This document shows, piece by piece, positions 34,681 to 43,663 of a stretch of 44,021 bases of DNA. A model generated the notes under the pieces. That model was not told the DNA's origin. It ran no database searches and was given only the letters and a program-made list of their open reading frames with translations. This stretch comes from Chthoniobacteraceae bacterium. Its GTDB lineage: Bacteria; Verrucomicrobiota; Verrucomicrobiia; Chthoniobacterales; Chthoniobacteraceae. Made by a program: the position numbers and the translations under genes. Numbering within the stretch: the stretch's first letter is position 1; each line of letters starts with the position of its first letter. The stretch covers positions 1 to 44,021 of the forward strand of contig CANFNA010000008.1 in assembly GCA_947448395.1 (NCBI GenBank), written 5' to 3'.

Positions 34681-35306
34681 TGATAATACTCGCACTGGTA
34701 TTCGGGACGAGTGGCGATTTCTCTCAGTCGGACCATCACTTTGTAGACGGTATTATCGATTACCCCGCGGGAGACTCCGAGTTCTTCGGCTGCAACATCG
34801 GGTGCAACACCTTGGAGTTTAACTAATTCAAAAATCTGAAAATGCCTCAGTGGAATGTTTTCTCGCAGGTCTTCGATGAGGGTTGCGATAAGCGATTGGT
34901 GGAAGGATAGAGTCTCCTCAGGCGTCTCATCGGGGATTTCATTTCGATGATTTGTTTCTTCATCGTCTATTGAAATGTGATCCAGAGGACGTTGCTTGCG
35001 CAGGAGATCAACCACTCGAGCGTTCGTCAGCATGCGAAGGTACGTCCGAAGGCGTCCACGATTCGGATCGAAACGGTCTTTGGAAAAGAAGTCGATGACC
35101 ACCATCGCGACGACGTCCTCAAGTGAACTTTGGGGAGGGGTGGCCTGTCCGGTGTGGAATCGAAAAATACCGGAGGCCATCGCGAGCAGGGGCGCGTTGT
35201 ACAATTCCAAGAAACGGCGCCAAGAAATCTGCCATGCGAGCTGGTCTTGTTCGTTTCGGAGCCGGAAAAGAAGACTAACTGGGGTTGCAGGCAATTGTTG
35301 GGCCAT
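34677..35306 (-). CDS. ECF RNA polymerase sigma factor
   Basis: 209 residues. Region 2 is about 25-105 (RFLELYNAPLLAMASGIFRF...FDPNRGRLRTYLRMLTNARVVDLLRKQR), with the -10 recognition and core-binding helices. Region 4 is about 150-200 (HFQIFELVKLQGVAPDVAAEELGVSRGVIDNTVYKVMVRLREI), a clear HTH for the -35 element. Region 3 is missing, as in ECF sigmas. It is not a known group to me. Its neighbour on the same strand, 95 bases upstream, is a membrane Ser/Thr kinase, an arrangement known from Planctomycetes and Verrucomicrobia, where the kinase may control the sigma factor by phosphorylation. Confidence 0.88.
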   Translation of the reverse strand: MAQQLPATPVSLLFRLRNEQDQLAWQISWRRFLELYNAPLLAMASGIFRFHTGQATPPQSSLEDVVAMVVIDFFSKDRFDPNRGRLRTYLRMLTNARVVDLLRKQRPLDHISIDDEETNHRNEIPDETPEETLSFHQSLIATLIEDLRENIPLRHFQIFELVKLQGVAPDVAAEELGVSRGVIDNTVYKVMVRLREIATRPEYQCEYYQ

Positions 35307-35400
35307 GGGATGAATGTCAGAAAGAGGGCTCGATCAGATGGACAAAAGTCCGCGGTCAAAAACGAAAGGTTCCGATTTCAGGAGGCCTTTGTGGGGAGGC

Positions 35401-37056
35401 TCAAAACGTAAATTCTTGAGCCGCTTTGAGAATTTCTTCCGCTTCCTCGGAGTCGTCCTGCTCCATGAGTTCCGTCAGCTTGGGGATGATCTTCATCATT
35501 TGCTCAGTCCGAAAATGGTCTTCTTCTTCCAGTTCGCTTACGAGGCCTGCGATTTGTTCATCAAGTTCGATGGTCGCCTCTGCGGGATCCTCCTCTTTTA
35601 TGCAATCTACAGACGCTTTGAGAGCTCGAAGTTCACGCTCCTTCGTTGATGGTGAGCGCTTGGGTGCCGCGGCTAATGTTTCCAAAAAGCGCTTTTTCAA
35701 CTGAGGAAGTTTTTGGCGCAACACACTGGAGGAACTGCCGCGTAGAGAACTCATCTCCGCTGAAATCGAATCGATTGCCGATGCAAACTGAGTTCTTGGA
35801 TAGGCGAGTTCTTTTCTAGCTTGTTCCAAGGAGGCCTTGATCTGGTCGACCTGATGTCGAATTCCTTTGCCCACGCGTTTGTGGATAGGGGTGTTTGTTG
35901 CAGAATCCGGAGAGCTCCAGTCCTCGGAAAACCATTGGAAGGCTCCGTAAGCCAGACTCAAAATGAGGAGGCAGGCGAGAATGCTCGTTGTTATGGAAAG
36001 AAAGTCTGTCTGCTCTTCAGGCTCTTCCTCTGCTGAGTTTTCTTCAGAGCAAGAGGACAGAGCTCTCGCAAATTGATCGAAACTTGTGAAGCGCTCGGAG
36101 GGGCGGTCATCAACCGCCCGCACAATCATGCGGTGCATGGTCAGCCAAATTGTCCTGTCCGCCGCAGACAATGATTTCTCGCCTTGGGGAGGCCATCGAA
36201 AGGCCGCTCGGCCAAGTTTGTCTGGGTCGTTCCCAGTGAGCAGCGTGTACAGGGTCGCTGCGGCCCCGTACATGTCTGGATGACCGCCTGCATCAACGAA
36301 CCAGCTGGGCGCGGCATAGCCAGGTGTTCCCCGCTGTGTGATGTGGCTTGAATCAGCGCCCAAGAGACTGATGTCTCCAAGTGCCGGCAAGTTATTGAAA
36401 AAAAGGATGTTGTCCGGCTTAACATCTCGATGAACGAGTCCTGCATTACTCAAGAGCTGGAGCGCATTGAGCACAGGTGTGATGAATTGGCGGATCTCTG
36501 AAACCGAAAACCACCTTTTCTCTGAACGCTTCGCTTCAATGACAGCACCCATGGTCCTCGGCTTCCAATCCTTACTGTCGGGGAGCCTTCCAAAACAGTC
36601 ATCCGCAAGGGGCATCACATAATATAATCCGTCTGGGCGTCGATTCACATGCTCGATTGGCATGAGAGAGGGAGAGCGCAATTTCGCGGCTGCAGCGCGG
36701 TAACGGCAGAGGGCGTCGAATTCTTGTTCTAAAAAGCCCGCCCGTTCGGAGGGTAAAAATTTGAGCGCTCTAAAGTCGGAGAGCGCTTCACTCTGGCATA
36801 GCCAAACCTCGCCAAATCCTCCTGCTCCGATAGCGCGGAGGAGACGATAACCATCTAGAGACTCGCCGGGGTGGGGCACTTCCACATGGTATACGTGCAG
36901 GCTGCTGCATCCAAGGTCTAATAAAGACGTTTGGTTTTGGCGATCAAGCGCCTTTAAACCAGCGCTTTGGACGATAAATGAAAGCGATCGTTTAGGACGG
37001 TAATATCTTTCCAGCGGGGCATACGGTTGTGATTTGTCTGAAAGGACACCCTTCAA
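35401..37056 (-). CDS. Transmembrane Ser/Thr protein kinase
   Basis: 551 residues. The kinase domain (about 68-335) has Gly-loop GAGGFGEVW (77-85), Lys99 (RALKFL), HRDVKPDN (209-216) with catalytic D211, and an activation segment from GDIS to GTPGYAAPS. The metal-binding DFG is D228-I-S, so the Gly is replaced; APE is APS. Neither rules out activity, but both are unusual. A single membrane segment follows (about 353-372). The C-terminal 180 residues are charged and helical, probably coiled coil (AEEEPEEQ...LVSELEEEDHFRTEQMMKIIPKLTELME). The C-terminal region is likely the outside or sensing part. It precedes the ECF sigma gene. Confidence 0.87.
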   Translation of the reverse strand: MKGVLSDKSQPYAPLERYYRPKRSLSFIVQSAGLKALDRQNQTSLLDLGCSSLHVYHVEVPHPGESLDGYRLLRAIGAGGFGEVWLCQSEALSDFRALKFLPSERAGFLEQEFDALCRYRAAAAKLRSPSLMPIEHVNRRPDGLYYVMPLADDCFGRLPDSKDWKPRTMGAVIEAKRSEKRWFSVSEIRQFITPVLNALQLLSNAGLVHRDVKPDNILFFNNLPALGDISLLGADSSHITQRGTPGYAAPSWFVDAGGHPDMYGAAATLYTLLTGNDPDKLGRAAFRWPPQGEKSLSAADRTIWLTMHRMIVRAVDDRPSERFTSFDQFARALSSCSEENSAEEEPEEQTDFLSITTSILACLLILSLAYGAFQWFSEDWSSPDSATNTPIHKRVGKGIRHQVDQIKASLEQARKELAYPRTQFASAIDSISAEMSSLRGSSSSVLRQKLPQLKKRFLETLAAAPKRSPSTKERELRALKASVDCIKEEDPAEATIELDEQIAGLVSELEEEDHFRTEQMMKIIPKLTELMEQDDSEEAEEILKAAQEFTF

Positions 37057-37124
37057 AAAGAATAGTTGGATGAGAAAAAAGCCTCTGGGGAAGAGAGATT
37101 TTCGAGAAAGAATCGAATGAGGGG

Positions 37125-37322
37125 ATGTCGCTTATGTTTACATTTCTTCTTCTAGCAGCACTCGGTTTTTTAGCGCTGATCTGGCTGATTGCTGAGCCTA
37201 TTAGCGGGTTCTTTGGGTCCACCATTCTGGCCAAGGTGATGGCCATTATTGTTGCCTTCAAGTTGGTGTCTTACGCGATTGGTTGGTTGATGGGACCGGC
37301 CACGCAGGTCATTCGTTTGTGA
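37125..37322 (+). CDS. Small membrane protein
   Basis: 65 residues from ATG 37125; an in-frame ATG at 37134 with a better-spaced GGGG site is equally likely. Two hydrophobic segments (about 4-24 and 34-55) with a short loop AEPISGFFGSTI and a C-terminal tail PATQVIRL. No recognised family. The end overlaps the open frame of the TPR gene with GTGA at 37319-37322, which would be a translational-coupling site if the TPR protein started there. Divergent from the kinase gene. Confidence 0.6.
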   Translation: MSLMFTFLLLAALGFLALIWLIAEPISGFFGSTILAKVMAIIVAFKLVSYAIGWLMGPATQVIRL

Positions 37323-37384
37323 ATCACTCGAAAGACAAGAACCGAACCGATCCGAATGAAGCGACCGAATTTAGCTCCAACTCT

Positions 37385-38422
37385 ATGATGAAAGTAATGC
37401 TGACCTTATGGAAGATCCTCTTTGTGGGTGTTGGGGTTGTGAATTACCAACGTCTCGATGATACGCCGGAAAGGAGGCCCTCGTATTTACCGAGCGTGCT
37501 AGAGGAGCCTGTTTTACGAGAGATTGCCAAGAGCATCCGTCTTGAGCCTGGGAATCCGGCTCATTACGTGAAGAGGGCGCAATATCTTATTGAAATGGGA
37601 CGTTATGACGAGGCGTTGGTGGATGCCAACAAGGCGGTGGAGCTTCATGGGGAAAGCAGAGGAAGTTTGTTCGCGCGCGCCGGCGCATTTCACGGACTGG
37701 GCGAGTACGGGTTGGCGGCCGAGGAGATGACAAAATTGATTTCACTTTTCCCGGATTCAATCGACCCGATTTGGTTTGCGGCGAGGGGCGGCTCTTTTGC
37801 GATGCTTCAAAAAAAGGAGGCAGCTTTCAGCGACTTTAACAGAGCGATAGGTTTAGGGCCTCAAATTTACGGGGTGTATTTGGCGCGAGCAGACTTTTTG
37901 AAGAGTCTTGGCTTTTATGAAGAGAGCCTCTGGGACTACACGAAGGCGCTAGAGTTGGATTTGGCCAACGTGCGCGCGTTGGGTGGTCGCGGATTTGTTT
38001 ATGCTCGGTTGGGTAGACGCGCCGAGGCGATCCAAGATTATACGGAGGCTGCGAAGCTTACCCCCAGGGATCTTAATGTGACGGCGAGCCTCGCGGAGCT
38101 TTTATTGTGCGAGGGTGACGTGAAAAGAGCCCTAAAGGTTTCAACCGCTGCAAAGTCTTTGGAAAACAATGCGCAGCAGCAAGCGGTATGCACATTGCTC
38201 CAGTTACTTGCATCGAAGTCTCTTCAATTGCCCACCGAGACAATCGAGTCGGAGCTGCTGAGGCTTTTCACAGAAATGCAAAGTGCGCGTTTAAATAATC
38301 AGTTTGGTTGGGACTTTGGATATCTCGAAGAGTGGCTCTCACGTGGTGAATGGATCGCTGATTTTAGGGAGTTCGGGGTTTACTGGACCGGGCGTGTGAA
38401 GCTGCAGTTTTCGAGTGTCTAA
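37385..38422 (+). CDS. TPR-repeat protein
   Basis: 345 residues from ATG 37385; starts at GTG 37319 (overlapping the previous stop) and ATG 37388 are possible. A short hydrophobic segment near the start (TLWKILFVGVGVV) may anchor it in the membrane. Five or six tetratricopeptide repeats follow from about residue 45 to 225 (AHYVKRAQYLIEMGRYDEALVDANKAVEL, SLFARAGAFHGLGEYGLAAEEMTKLI, GVYLARADFLKSLGFYEESLWDYTKALEL, NVRALGGRGFVYARLGRRAEAIQDYTEAAKL). These are scaffolds for protein contacts. The C-terminal 120 residues are not TPR. Partner unknown. Confidence 0.82.
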   Translation: MMKVMLTLWKILFVGVGVVNYQRLDDTPERRPSYLPSVLEEPVLREIAKSIRLEPGNPAHYVKRAQYLIEMGRYDEALVDANKAVELHGESRGSLFARAGAFHGLGEYGLAAEEMTKLISLFPDSIDPIWFAARGGSFAMLQKKEAAFSDFNRAIGLGPQIYGVYLARADFLKSLGFYEESLWDYTKALELDLANVRALGGRGFVYARLGRRAEAIQDYTEAAKLTPRDLNVTASLAELLLCEGDVKRALKVSTAAKSLENNAQQQAVCTLLQLLASKSLQLPTETIESELLRLFTEMQSARLNNQFGWDFGYLEEWLSRGEWIADFREFGVYWTGRVKLQFSSV

Positions 38423-38540
38423 GAGGCGCATTTTGAGTTGGCCTTTGGGGGGGCGATGACCTGCTCTGGCGAGGCTGGGGGATTTGCCTTTGCCTGATTG
38501 CCTCGTTTGCTTCGGGAGCAAATGCCTTTAATCTTGTTCG

Positions 38541-40031
38541 ATGGCTCCACCCCTCTTGTCTTCCGAAGGATGTTCTAACGCTGGGTGGCGTTTGGAGCAT
38601 TCGTACTCCGCATTGCCTGAGCTTTTCTACAAAACTTGGAAACTATCGCCGGTAGCGGAGCCCAAGTTGATTTTTCTGAATCGCGCACTGGCCGAGGACC
38701 TTGGACTGGACGCTGATGCCCTCGAATTAGCCGAGAGTGTTGCGATCTTTGCCGGCAATGCGCTTGCTAAAGGTTCCGTGCCTCTCGCGCAGGCATACGC
38801 AGGGCATCAGTTTGGGAACTTTACAACCCTCGGAGATGGTCGCGCTCTGTTGCTGGGAGAGCAAATCACTCCGGCGGGCCAGCGTGTCGATATTCAGCTG
38901 AAGGGGTCTGGTCGCACCCCATTTTCAAGGGGAGGGGATGGCCGTGCGGCCATGGCGCCGATGCTTCGTGAGTACGTGATTAGTGAGGCCATGCATGCGC
39001 TTGGGATTCCGACTACCCGAAGTCTTGCTGTGGTAAGCACAGGGGAGTGGATCCAGCGGCAAGAACCTCAGCCGGGAGCGATTTTAACGAGGGTTGCTGC
39101 CAGTCACATCCGGATCGGTACTTTTGAATGGGCTGCCGCGCAGCGCGATCCAGTGGCCTTGCAGGCGCTCGTGGATTACACGCTTCAGCGGCATTACCCA
39201 GACCGGATGGATTCAGAATATCCAGCGTTGGAACTCCTGAGAGTTGTCGGCGAAAGACAGGTAGCGCTTGTCGCTCAGTGGATGCAGGTTGGTTTTGTGC
39301 ATGGCGTTTTGAATACCGATAATGTGACTCTCTCCGGCGAGACGATTGACTATGGACCTTGCGCGTTTATCGATCGTTACGATCCCAAAACGGTCTTTAG
39401 CTCGATTGATCGTGGAGGGCGGTATGCTTTTGGGCGACAAGCTGCGATCACTCAGTGGAATCTCGCCCGTCTTGCGGAGGCCCTTTTACCGCTCCTGCAT
39501 GACCAGGAATCCGATGCCATTGATTCGGCGAATGACGTTCTGGGCGGCTTTTTAAGTCACTTTCAGAGCTGTTGGCTGAGTGGATTTCGCGCAAAGCTTG
39601 GCCTTTTGACTGAGGATCCAGAAGATCAGTCTATTATCGAGATGCTTCTCGAATGGTTGCAAACGAGTGGTCGCGATTACACCAACTGCTTTGCGTCTCT
39701 TTCCTGTGAAGACGCTCTAGCTTCTGCTCTGGACCCTGATCCTGCGTTCATCCTTTGGCATGATTGTTGGAAGGCGCGTTTGGCCAGACAGGCCGCATCC
39801 AGCGGCGAAGTAGTGCGCAGGATGCGTGCGGCTAACCCTGTGCTGATTCCTCGGAATCATATTGTGGAAGGTATTTTGGAAGGGATGGTGCTGCACAATG
39901 ACCAGGAGGGATTTAACCGGATGCTTTCTTGCTTGAAGCGGCCTTACGATTACGCCGCCGCTTTCCCTCATGATTTTTTGCAGCCGGCCCCTGCGGCTAA
40001 TCCCCCGTACCAAACGTTTTGTGGCACATAG
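38541..40031 (+). CDS. selO: SelO/YdiU protein adenylyltransferase (pseudokinase)
   Basis: 496 residues, normal length. Family segments: AQAYAGHQFGNFTTLGDGRALLLGE, QLKGSGRTPFSRGGDGRAAMAPMLREYVISEAMHALGIPTTRSL, GVLNTDNVTLSGETIDYGPCAFIDRYD and AAITQWNLARLAEALLPLL. SelO has a kinase fold with inverted ATP binding and transfers AMP to Ser, Thr or Tyr of proteins, mainly in oxidative stress. The catalytic Asp and Asn in NTDN and DYGPC are present. The chain ends YQTFCGT, with a Cys third from the end. In human SELENOO the antepenultimate residue is selenocysteine, so here it is the Cys form. Confidence 0.95.
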   Translation: MAPPLLSSEGCSNAGWRLEHSYSALPELFYKTWKLSPVAEPKLIFLNRALAEDLGLDADALELAESVAIFAGNALAKGSVPLAQAYAGHQFGNFTTLGDGRALLLGEQITPAGQRVDIQLKGSGRTPFSRGGDGRAAMAPMLREYVISEAMHALGIPTTRSLAVVSTGEWIQRQEPQPGAILTRVAASHIRIGTFEWAAAQRDPVALQALVDYTLQRHYPDRMDSEYPALELLRVVGERQVALVAQWMQVGFVHGVLNTDNVTLSGETIDYGPCAFIDRYDPKTVFSSIDRGGRYAFGRQAAITQWNLARLAEALLPLLHDQESDAIDSANDVLGGFLSHFQSCWLSGFRAKLGLLTEDPEDQSIIEMLLEWLQTSGRDYTNCFASLSCEDALASALDPDPAFILWHDCWKARLARQAASSGEVVRRMRAANPVLIPRNHIVEGILEGMVLHNDQEGFNRMLSCLKRPYDYAAAFPHDFLQPAPAANPPYQTFCGT

Positions 40032-40088
40032 AGGAATATTGATCCTTCTCTCTCCGATTCAATCTGTTCCAATCCCCGCATTTCTCTC

Positions 40089-40448
40089 ATGGCTTCCAAT
40101 ATTCTTGGTACTCCCTTGCAAAGCTGTTGTTCCGATCCAGTCACTGGTTTTTACAGGGATGGATTTTGTCATACAGGCCCTGGCGATCACGGCCTTCACA
40201 CGGTCTGTGCAGTGATGACTGAGGAGTTTTTAGCTTTCACGCGCAGTCGAGGGAATGACCTTTCTACAGCCATTCCAGAGGTTGCGTTTCCAGGACTAAA
40301 CCCGGGGGATCGTTGGTGTGTCTGCGTGACCCGCTGGGTCGAAGCGCTGGATGCTGGAGTGGCTCCACCTGTCTGCTTGGAGGCGACTCACGTGGGCGCT
40401 CTTGAGTTTGTCAGTCTCGAGGATTTTCAGGCAAATGCAGCTCCGTAA
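40089..40448 (+). CDS. DUF2237 family protein
   Basis: 119 residues. The whole length matches the DUF2237 family: NILGTPLQSCCSDPVTGFYRDGFCHTGPGDHGLHTVCAVMTEEFLAFTRSRGNDLSTAIPEVAFPGLNPGDRWCVC and ATHVGALEFVSLE. Many Cys residues (CCSDP, GFCHTG, TVCAV, DRWCVC) suggest a metal or disulfide role. The function is unknown for the family. It lies 57 bases after selO on the same strand, and both may answer to redox state, but that is only a guess. Confidence 0.9.
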   Translation: MASNILGTPLQSCCSDPVTGFYRDGFCHTGPGDHGLHTVCAVMTEEFLAFTRSRGNDLSTAIPEVAFPGLNPGDRWCVCVTRWVEALDAGVAPPVCLEATHVGALEFVSLEDFQANAAP

Positions 40449-40510
40449 AGCCTCGTATTAGGACGGAGAACTCTGCGGGGTGCTGAGTCGTTTTGCGTTA
40501 GATTTTCCCG

Positions 40511-41953
40511 CTAGCGCCTTGGCTTTTTCTCCGCGGAATCAGGGGTCTGCACAGGTGGCGTCCAAGCAGCCTGCTTTGGATGTGGCACCTCTAGATCGAG
40601 GGTATCTCCAGCAGACTTCAATTCCTGTTTCAAGAGCGCTGTTAAGGCATTCACTTTTGGCGCTTGGGACGGTTCATCGGAAAGGTCGTGGGTTTCATGG
40701 GGGTCCTGCTGAAGATCAAAGAGCTGCACCTTTCCGATTTCGGGGTAGCGAATCAATTTCCAGCGGCCATCTGAAACCGCTCGCTGAAACTTTTGATAAG
40801 CATAAACCATTGTCGATCTGCCGGCCTTATCAGGATCCTGCAACACATCTCCGAGATCGATTCCCTGACTTTCTTTGGGGGCTTCTACGCCGCAGCGTTT
40901 TCCGAGGGTCGGAAGCACGTCGAATAGGTAACATTGAGCGTTTGTACGCTTGTCCTGCACAATTCCAGGGCCGCTCACAATGAGTGGCACGAGGACGGAA
41001 TCGAATTCGTAAAGGTTTTGCTTTCCGATTAACCCGTGACTCCCCCGCGCCACACCGCTGTCAGCCGCGTAAACCACAATCGTGTTCTTTGCATGTGGAG
41101 AAGCTTCCAAGGCGTCTAGAATCTTTCCGACCTGCGCATCAAGGTATGAGATGTAGCGATAATAATCGGCCAGCATCGATTTAATCGCGTCCTCGGTTCG
41201 CGGCCATGGGAGGAGTTTTTCGTCACGAACTACCATGTCCCCGTGGTCGAAAGGGTGTTGTGGTAAAAAGTTCGGAGGCAGTGGGATTTTGGAGGCGTCG
41301 TAGCGAATGGGAAAATCATCCGGAACCACGTGAGGGTCATGAGGTGCATCAAACGGGACGTAAGCGAAAAAGGGTCCAGATTGATGCTCCTTTAGAAAGC
41401 GGATGGTCTCGTCAGCAAATACTTCACAAGCATGCTTTGGAGAAGCTGTTGCGGGAAGTAGCTTTCCATCTTGGACAGTGCTCAGTTTCGCATGCATGGG
41501 ATCCGCCATTCCGCCCAAAAACATGCTGCGAGCAGTTTGAAACATCCGAATGAGCGACGCATTTCCATTATGCCATTTTCCGCTCACAAACGTTTTGTAA
41601 CCTGATCTGGCAAAGGCCTCCGGCCACGTGTCGGAAGTAAGAAGTCTTTCATCAATCCGAAAGAGGCTTTGTCCCGAGAGCAACATGGCGCGTGAAGGAA
41701 TGCATGTTGCACCCCCGAGGAGGGAGCCTTGCATGTGGGCGCGGTTGAAGGAAACCCCCCTTTTGACAATCCGATCGATGTTCGGCGTTTGGATGAGCGG
41801 ATTGCCAAGTGCGCCGATCGTATCTGCACGTTGGTCATCTGCGAAAAGGACCAATACATTTGGACGAAGTGATGGAGCCGTTTCGGCTGCGATTCCGGCT
41901 TGGAATGGGGTGAGGGGCAGAGCAATCCAAAGCAGCAGGAGTTTTGTTCTCAT
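40511..41953 (-). CDS. Exported type I sulfatase
   Basis: 480 residues with a signal peptide (1-22). The active site C-x-P-S-R is C84-IPSR, where C84 becomes formylglycine after maturation by an anaerobic or FGE-type enzyme. The metal site begins LVLFADDQRAD (D39, D40) and includes GKWHNG and a later DSGVARGSHG. It cleaves sulfate esters from polysaccharides or small molecules. Such sulfatases are abundant in Verrucomicrobia and Planctomycetes that live on sulfated glycans. The substrate cannot be assigned. It is convergent with the DUF2237 gene, with 62 bases between stops. Confidence 0.93.
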   Translation of the reverse strand: MRTKLLLLWIALPLTPFQAGIAAETAPSLRPNVLVLFADDQRADTIGALGNPLIQTPNIDRIVKRGVSFNRAHMQGSLLGGATCIPSRAMLLSGQSLFRIDERLLTSDTWPEAFARSGYKTFVSGKWHNGNASLIRMFQTARSMFLGGMADPMHAKLSTVQDGKLLPATASPKHACEVFADETIRFLKEHQSGPFFAYVPFDAPHDPHVVPDDFPIRYDASKIPLPPNFLPQHPFDHGDMVVRDEKLLPWPRTEDAIKSMLADYYRYISYLDAQVGKILDALEASPHAKNTIVVYAADSGVARGSHGLIGKQNLYEFDSVLVPLIVSGPGIVQDKRTNAQCYLFDVLPTLGKRCGVEAPKESQGIDLGDVLQDPDKAGRSTMVYAYQKFQRAVSDGRWKLIRYPEIGKVQLFDLQQDPHETHDLSDEPSQAPKVNALTALLKQELKSAGDTLDLEVPHPKQAAWTPPVQTPDSAEKKPRR

Positions 41954-42270
41954 AAAGGAGGCGTTTTAAGCCGCGTCGAAAAAGGATGCGGAGGGACTGT
42001 GGGTTCTGGGAGTTCTCGACCGGTTGGCAACAGAGGACCGAGAGGGATCGTTCTGCCTCGGTTTAGAGGATACTCGTTTAAGGAGCAACCGAGAGTATTG
42101 AGCATGACATATAATTTCTCATGTATTTGGTTTGGACGAAGAGAGACGGGAGGAAGTGACTATGGGTCAGTTCCAAAGTCGTAGAGAGGCCTTCGATGGA
42201 TTCTGGGCAAGCACGACGCGATTGGAGTTTGGTCTTTGAGGCACGACTCACTTTCTCTAAGAGAGTAGCC
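41954..42270. promoter_or_regulatory. Intergenic region between the sulfatase and the PQQ-propeller gene
   Basis: 317 bases, divergent promoters expected. TATAAT at 42110-42115 resembles a -10 box without a good -35 match. A 7-bp inverted repeat CTCGGTT/AACCGAG (42057-42063, 42087-42093) and a direct repeat ACCGAGAG (42037 and 42089) are visible. No gene recognised; the ATG at 42196 has no signal sequence and was not used as the start of the next gene. Confidence 0.35.
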
Positions 42271-43515
42271 ATGAGGTTATCCCCCCTATTTCTCGCCTCC
42301 GTTCTAACCCTTCTTGGTGTCTCGTCGCTTTCAGTATTGGCCCTCGACTGGCCGTGCTTTCGAGGCTCACAGCGCAATGATATTTCAACAGAATCAGGAC
42401 TTCTAAAACAGTGGCCTCCCTCGGGGCCAAAGAAAAAATGGACGAGTGAAAAAGCTGGGTTGGGCTATGCCGGCTATTCGGTCGTTGGTGGCGTTCTGTA
42501 CACGATGGGGTTGCACGGTGATTCGGAGGATTTGATGGCCTTTGATGCCAACTCGGGAGAGTTGAAGTGGAGCACCCCCGTAGGTCCTATTTTTACGAAT
42601 AAGTGGGGAGATGGCCCCCGCGGAACTCCGTGCGTAAACGGGGATCGAGTTTATGCGTTGAGCGCTCAAGGGCACGTGCTTTGCGCGAAAATTGCAGATG
42701 GTAAAAGTGTGTGGACGGCCGATTTAAAAAGTTTCGGAGGCAAGCCTCCGGGCTGGGGTTACACCGAAAGTATTTTGGTAGATGAAAATCGTGTGTTGGT
42801 TACCCCGGGAGGGGCGCAGGGAACCATGCTCGCACTGAACAAAGACACTGGTGAAAAGCTGTGGCAATCGACGGAATGGACGGACCCAGCTCAGTACGGT
42901 TCGATTGTTGCTGCTGATATCCATGGAAGGCGCCAGTACGTCGCTCTAACGATGCAGCATGTGGGCGGGGTGGATGCGCAGACGGGGCGCAAGCTGTGGC
43001 TCTCACCTTGGACTGGGCGAACCGCAGTGATTCCAACTCCGATCGTGCACGGGAATGAGGTCTTTATTGCCAGCGGTTATGGTGTGGGGTGCAAGCAGGT
43101 GCGCGTGGGGACTAGCAATGAAGCGGAGGACGTTTGGACAAACACAAATATGGTGAATCACCATGGAGGAGTCATTCTCGTGGATGGATATCTTTACGGG
43201 TATTCAGACAAGGGCGGTTGGACGTGTCAGGACTGGAAAACCGGCGACGTGAAATGGGCGAATAAAACCCTCGGAAAAGGAGCCATTCATTGCGCCGATG
43301 GAATGCTTTATCTTCTCGAGGAGAAAGAAGGGACCGTGGTGCTTATCGACGCATCGTCTGAGGGATGGAAAGAGCATGGTCGTTTCAAGCTCGATCCGCA
43401 AACAGCCCAGCGCAAGCCTGACGGCAGGATCTGGACCCATCCGGTGGTTAGTGATGGCAAGCTTTTCCTGCGAGATCAGGAACTCCTGTTTTGCTTCGAT
43501 GTGCGTGTTCCGTGA
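42271..43515 (+). CDS. Exported PQQ-like beta-propeller protein
   Basis: 414 residues from ATG 42271, chosen because a signal peptide (MRLSPLFLASVLTLLGVSSLSVLA) follows at once. The mature part opens LDWPCFRGSQRNDIS, the typical start of 'PQQ-binding-like beta-propeller' proteins, and has repeated blades: AFDANSGELKWSTPVG, ALNKDTGEKLWQSTEW, GVDAQTGRKLWLSPW, CQDWKTGDVKWANK. This family is expanded in Verrucomicrobia and Planctomycetes; members have no proven enzyme activity. It lies in the same stretch as the sulfatase, and both are exported. No heme motif is seen. Confidence 0.85.
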   Translation: MRLSPLFLASVLTLLGVSSLSVLALDWPCFRGSQRNDISTESGLLKQWPPSGPKKKWTSEKAGLGYAGYSVVGGVLYTMGLHGDSEDLMAFDANSGELKWSTPVGPIFTNKWGDGPRGTPCVNGDRVYALSAQGHVLCAKIADGKSVWTADLKSFGGKPPGWGYTESILVDENRVLVTPGGAQGTMLALNKDTGEKLWQSTEWTDPAQYGSIVAADIHGRRQYVALTMQHVGGVDAQTGRKLWLSPWTGRTAVIPTPIVHGNEVFIASGYGVGCKQVRVGTSNEAEDVWTNTNMVNHHGGVILVDGYLYGYSDKGGWTCQDWKTGDVKWANKTLGKGAIHCADGMLYLLEEKEGTVVLIDASSEGWKEHGRFKLDPQTAQRKPDGRIWTHPVVSDGKLFLRDQELLFCFDVRVP

Positions 43516-43663
43516 GGGGAGCTTCCAGATTTGTCGTGCGGTCCAGATGCGATAGACGAGCTGTGAAATGGAGCACGGTTTTTGTGTGCGATTTCAGGGC
43601 GCGGCGGATTCCGTCGAGTGTTGCCGCTTTGAATGCGCCAATTTAATATTCCAAAGCCTTTCC

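Noticed and set aside
38541-40031. Selenocysteine in SelO
   Set aside because: The antepenultimate residue is encoded by a normal Cys codon, with no in-frame TGA near the end.
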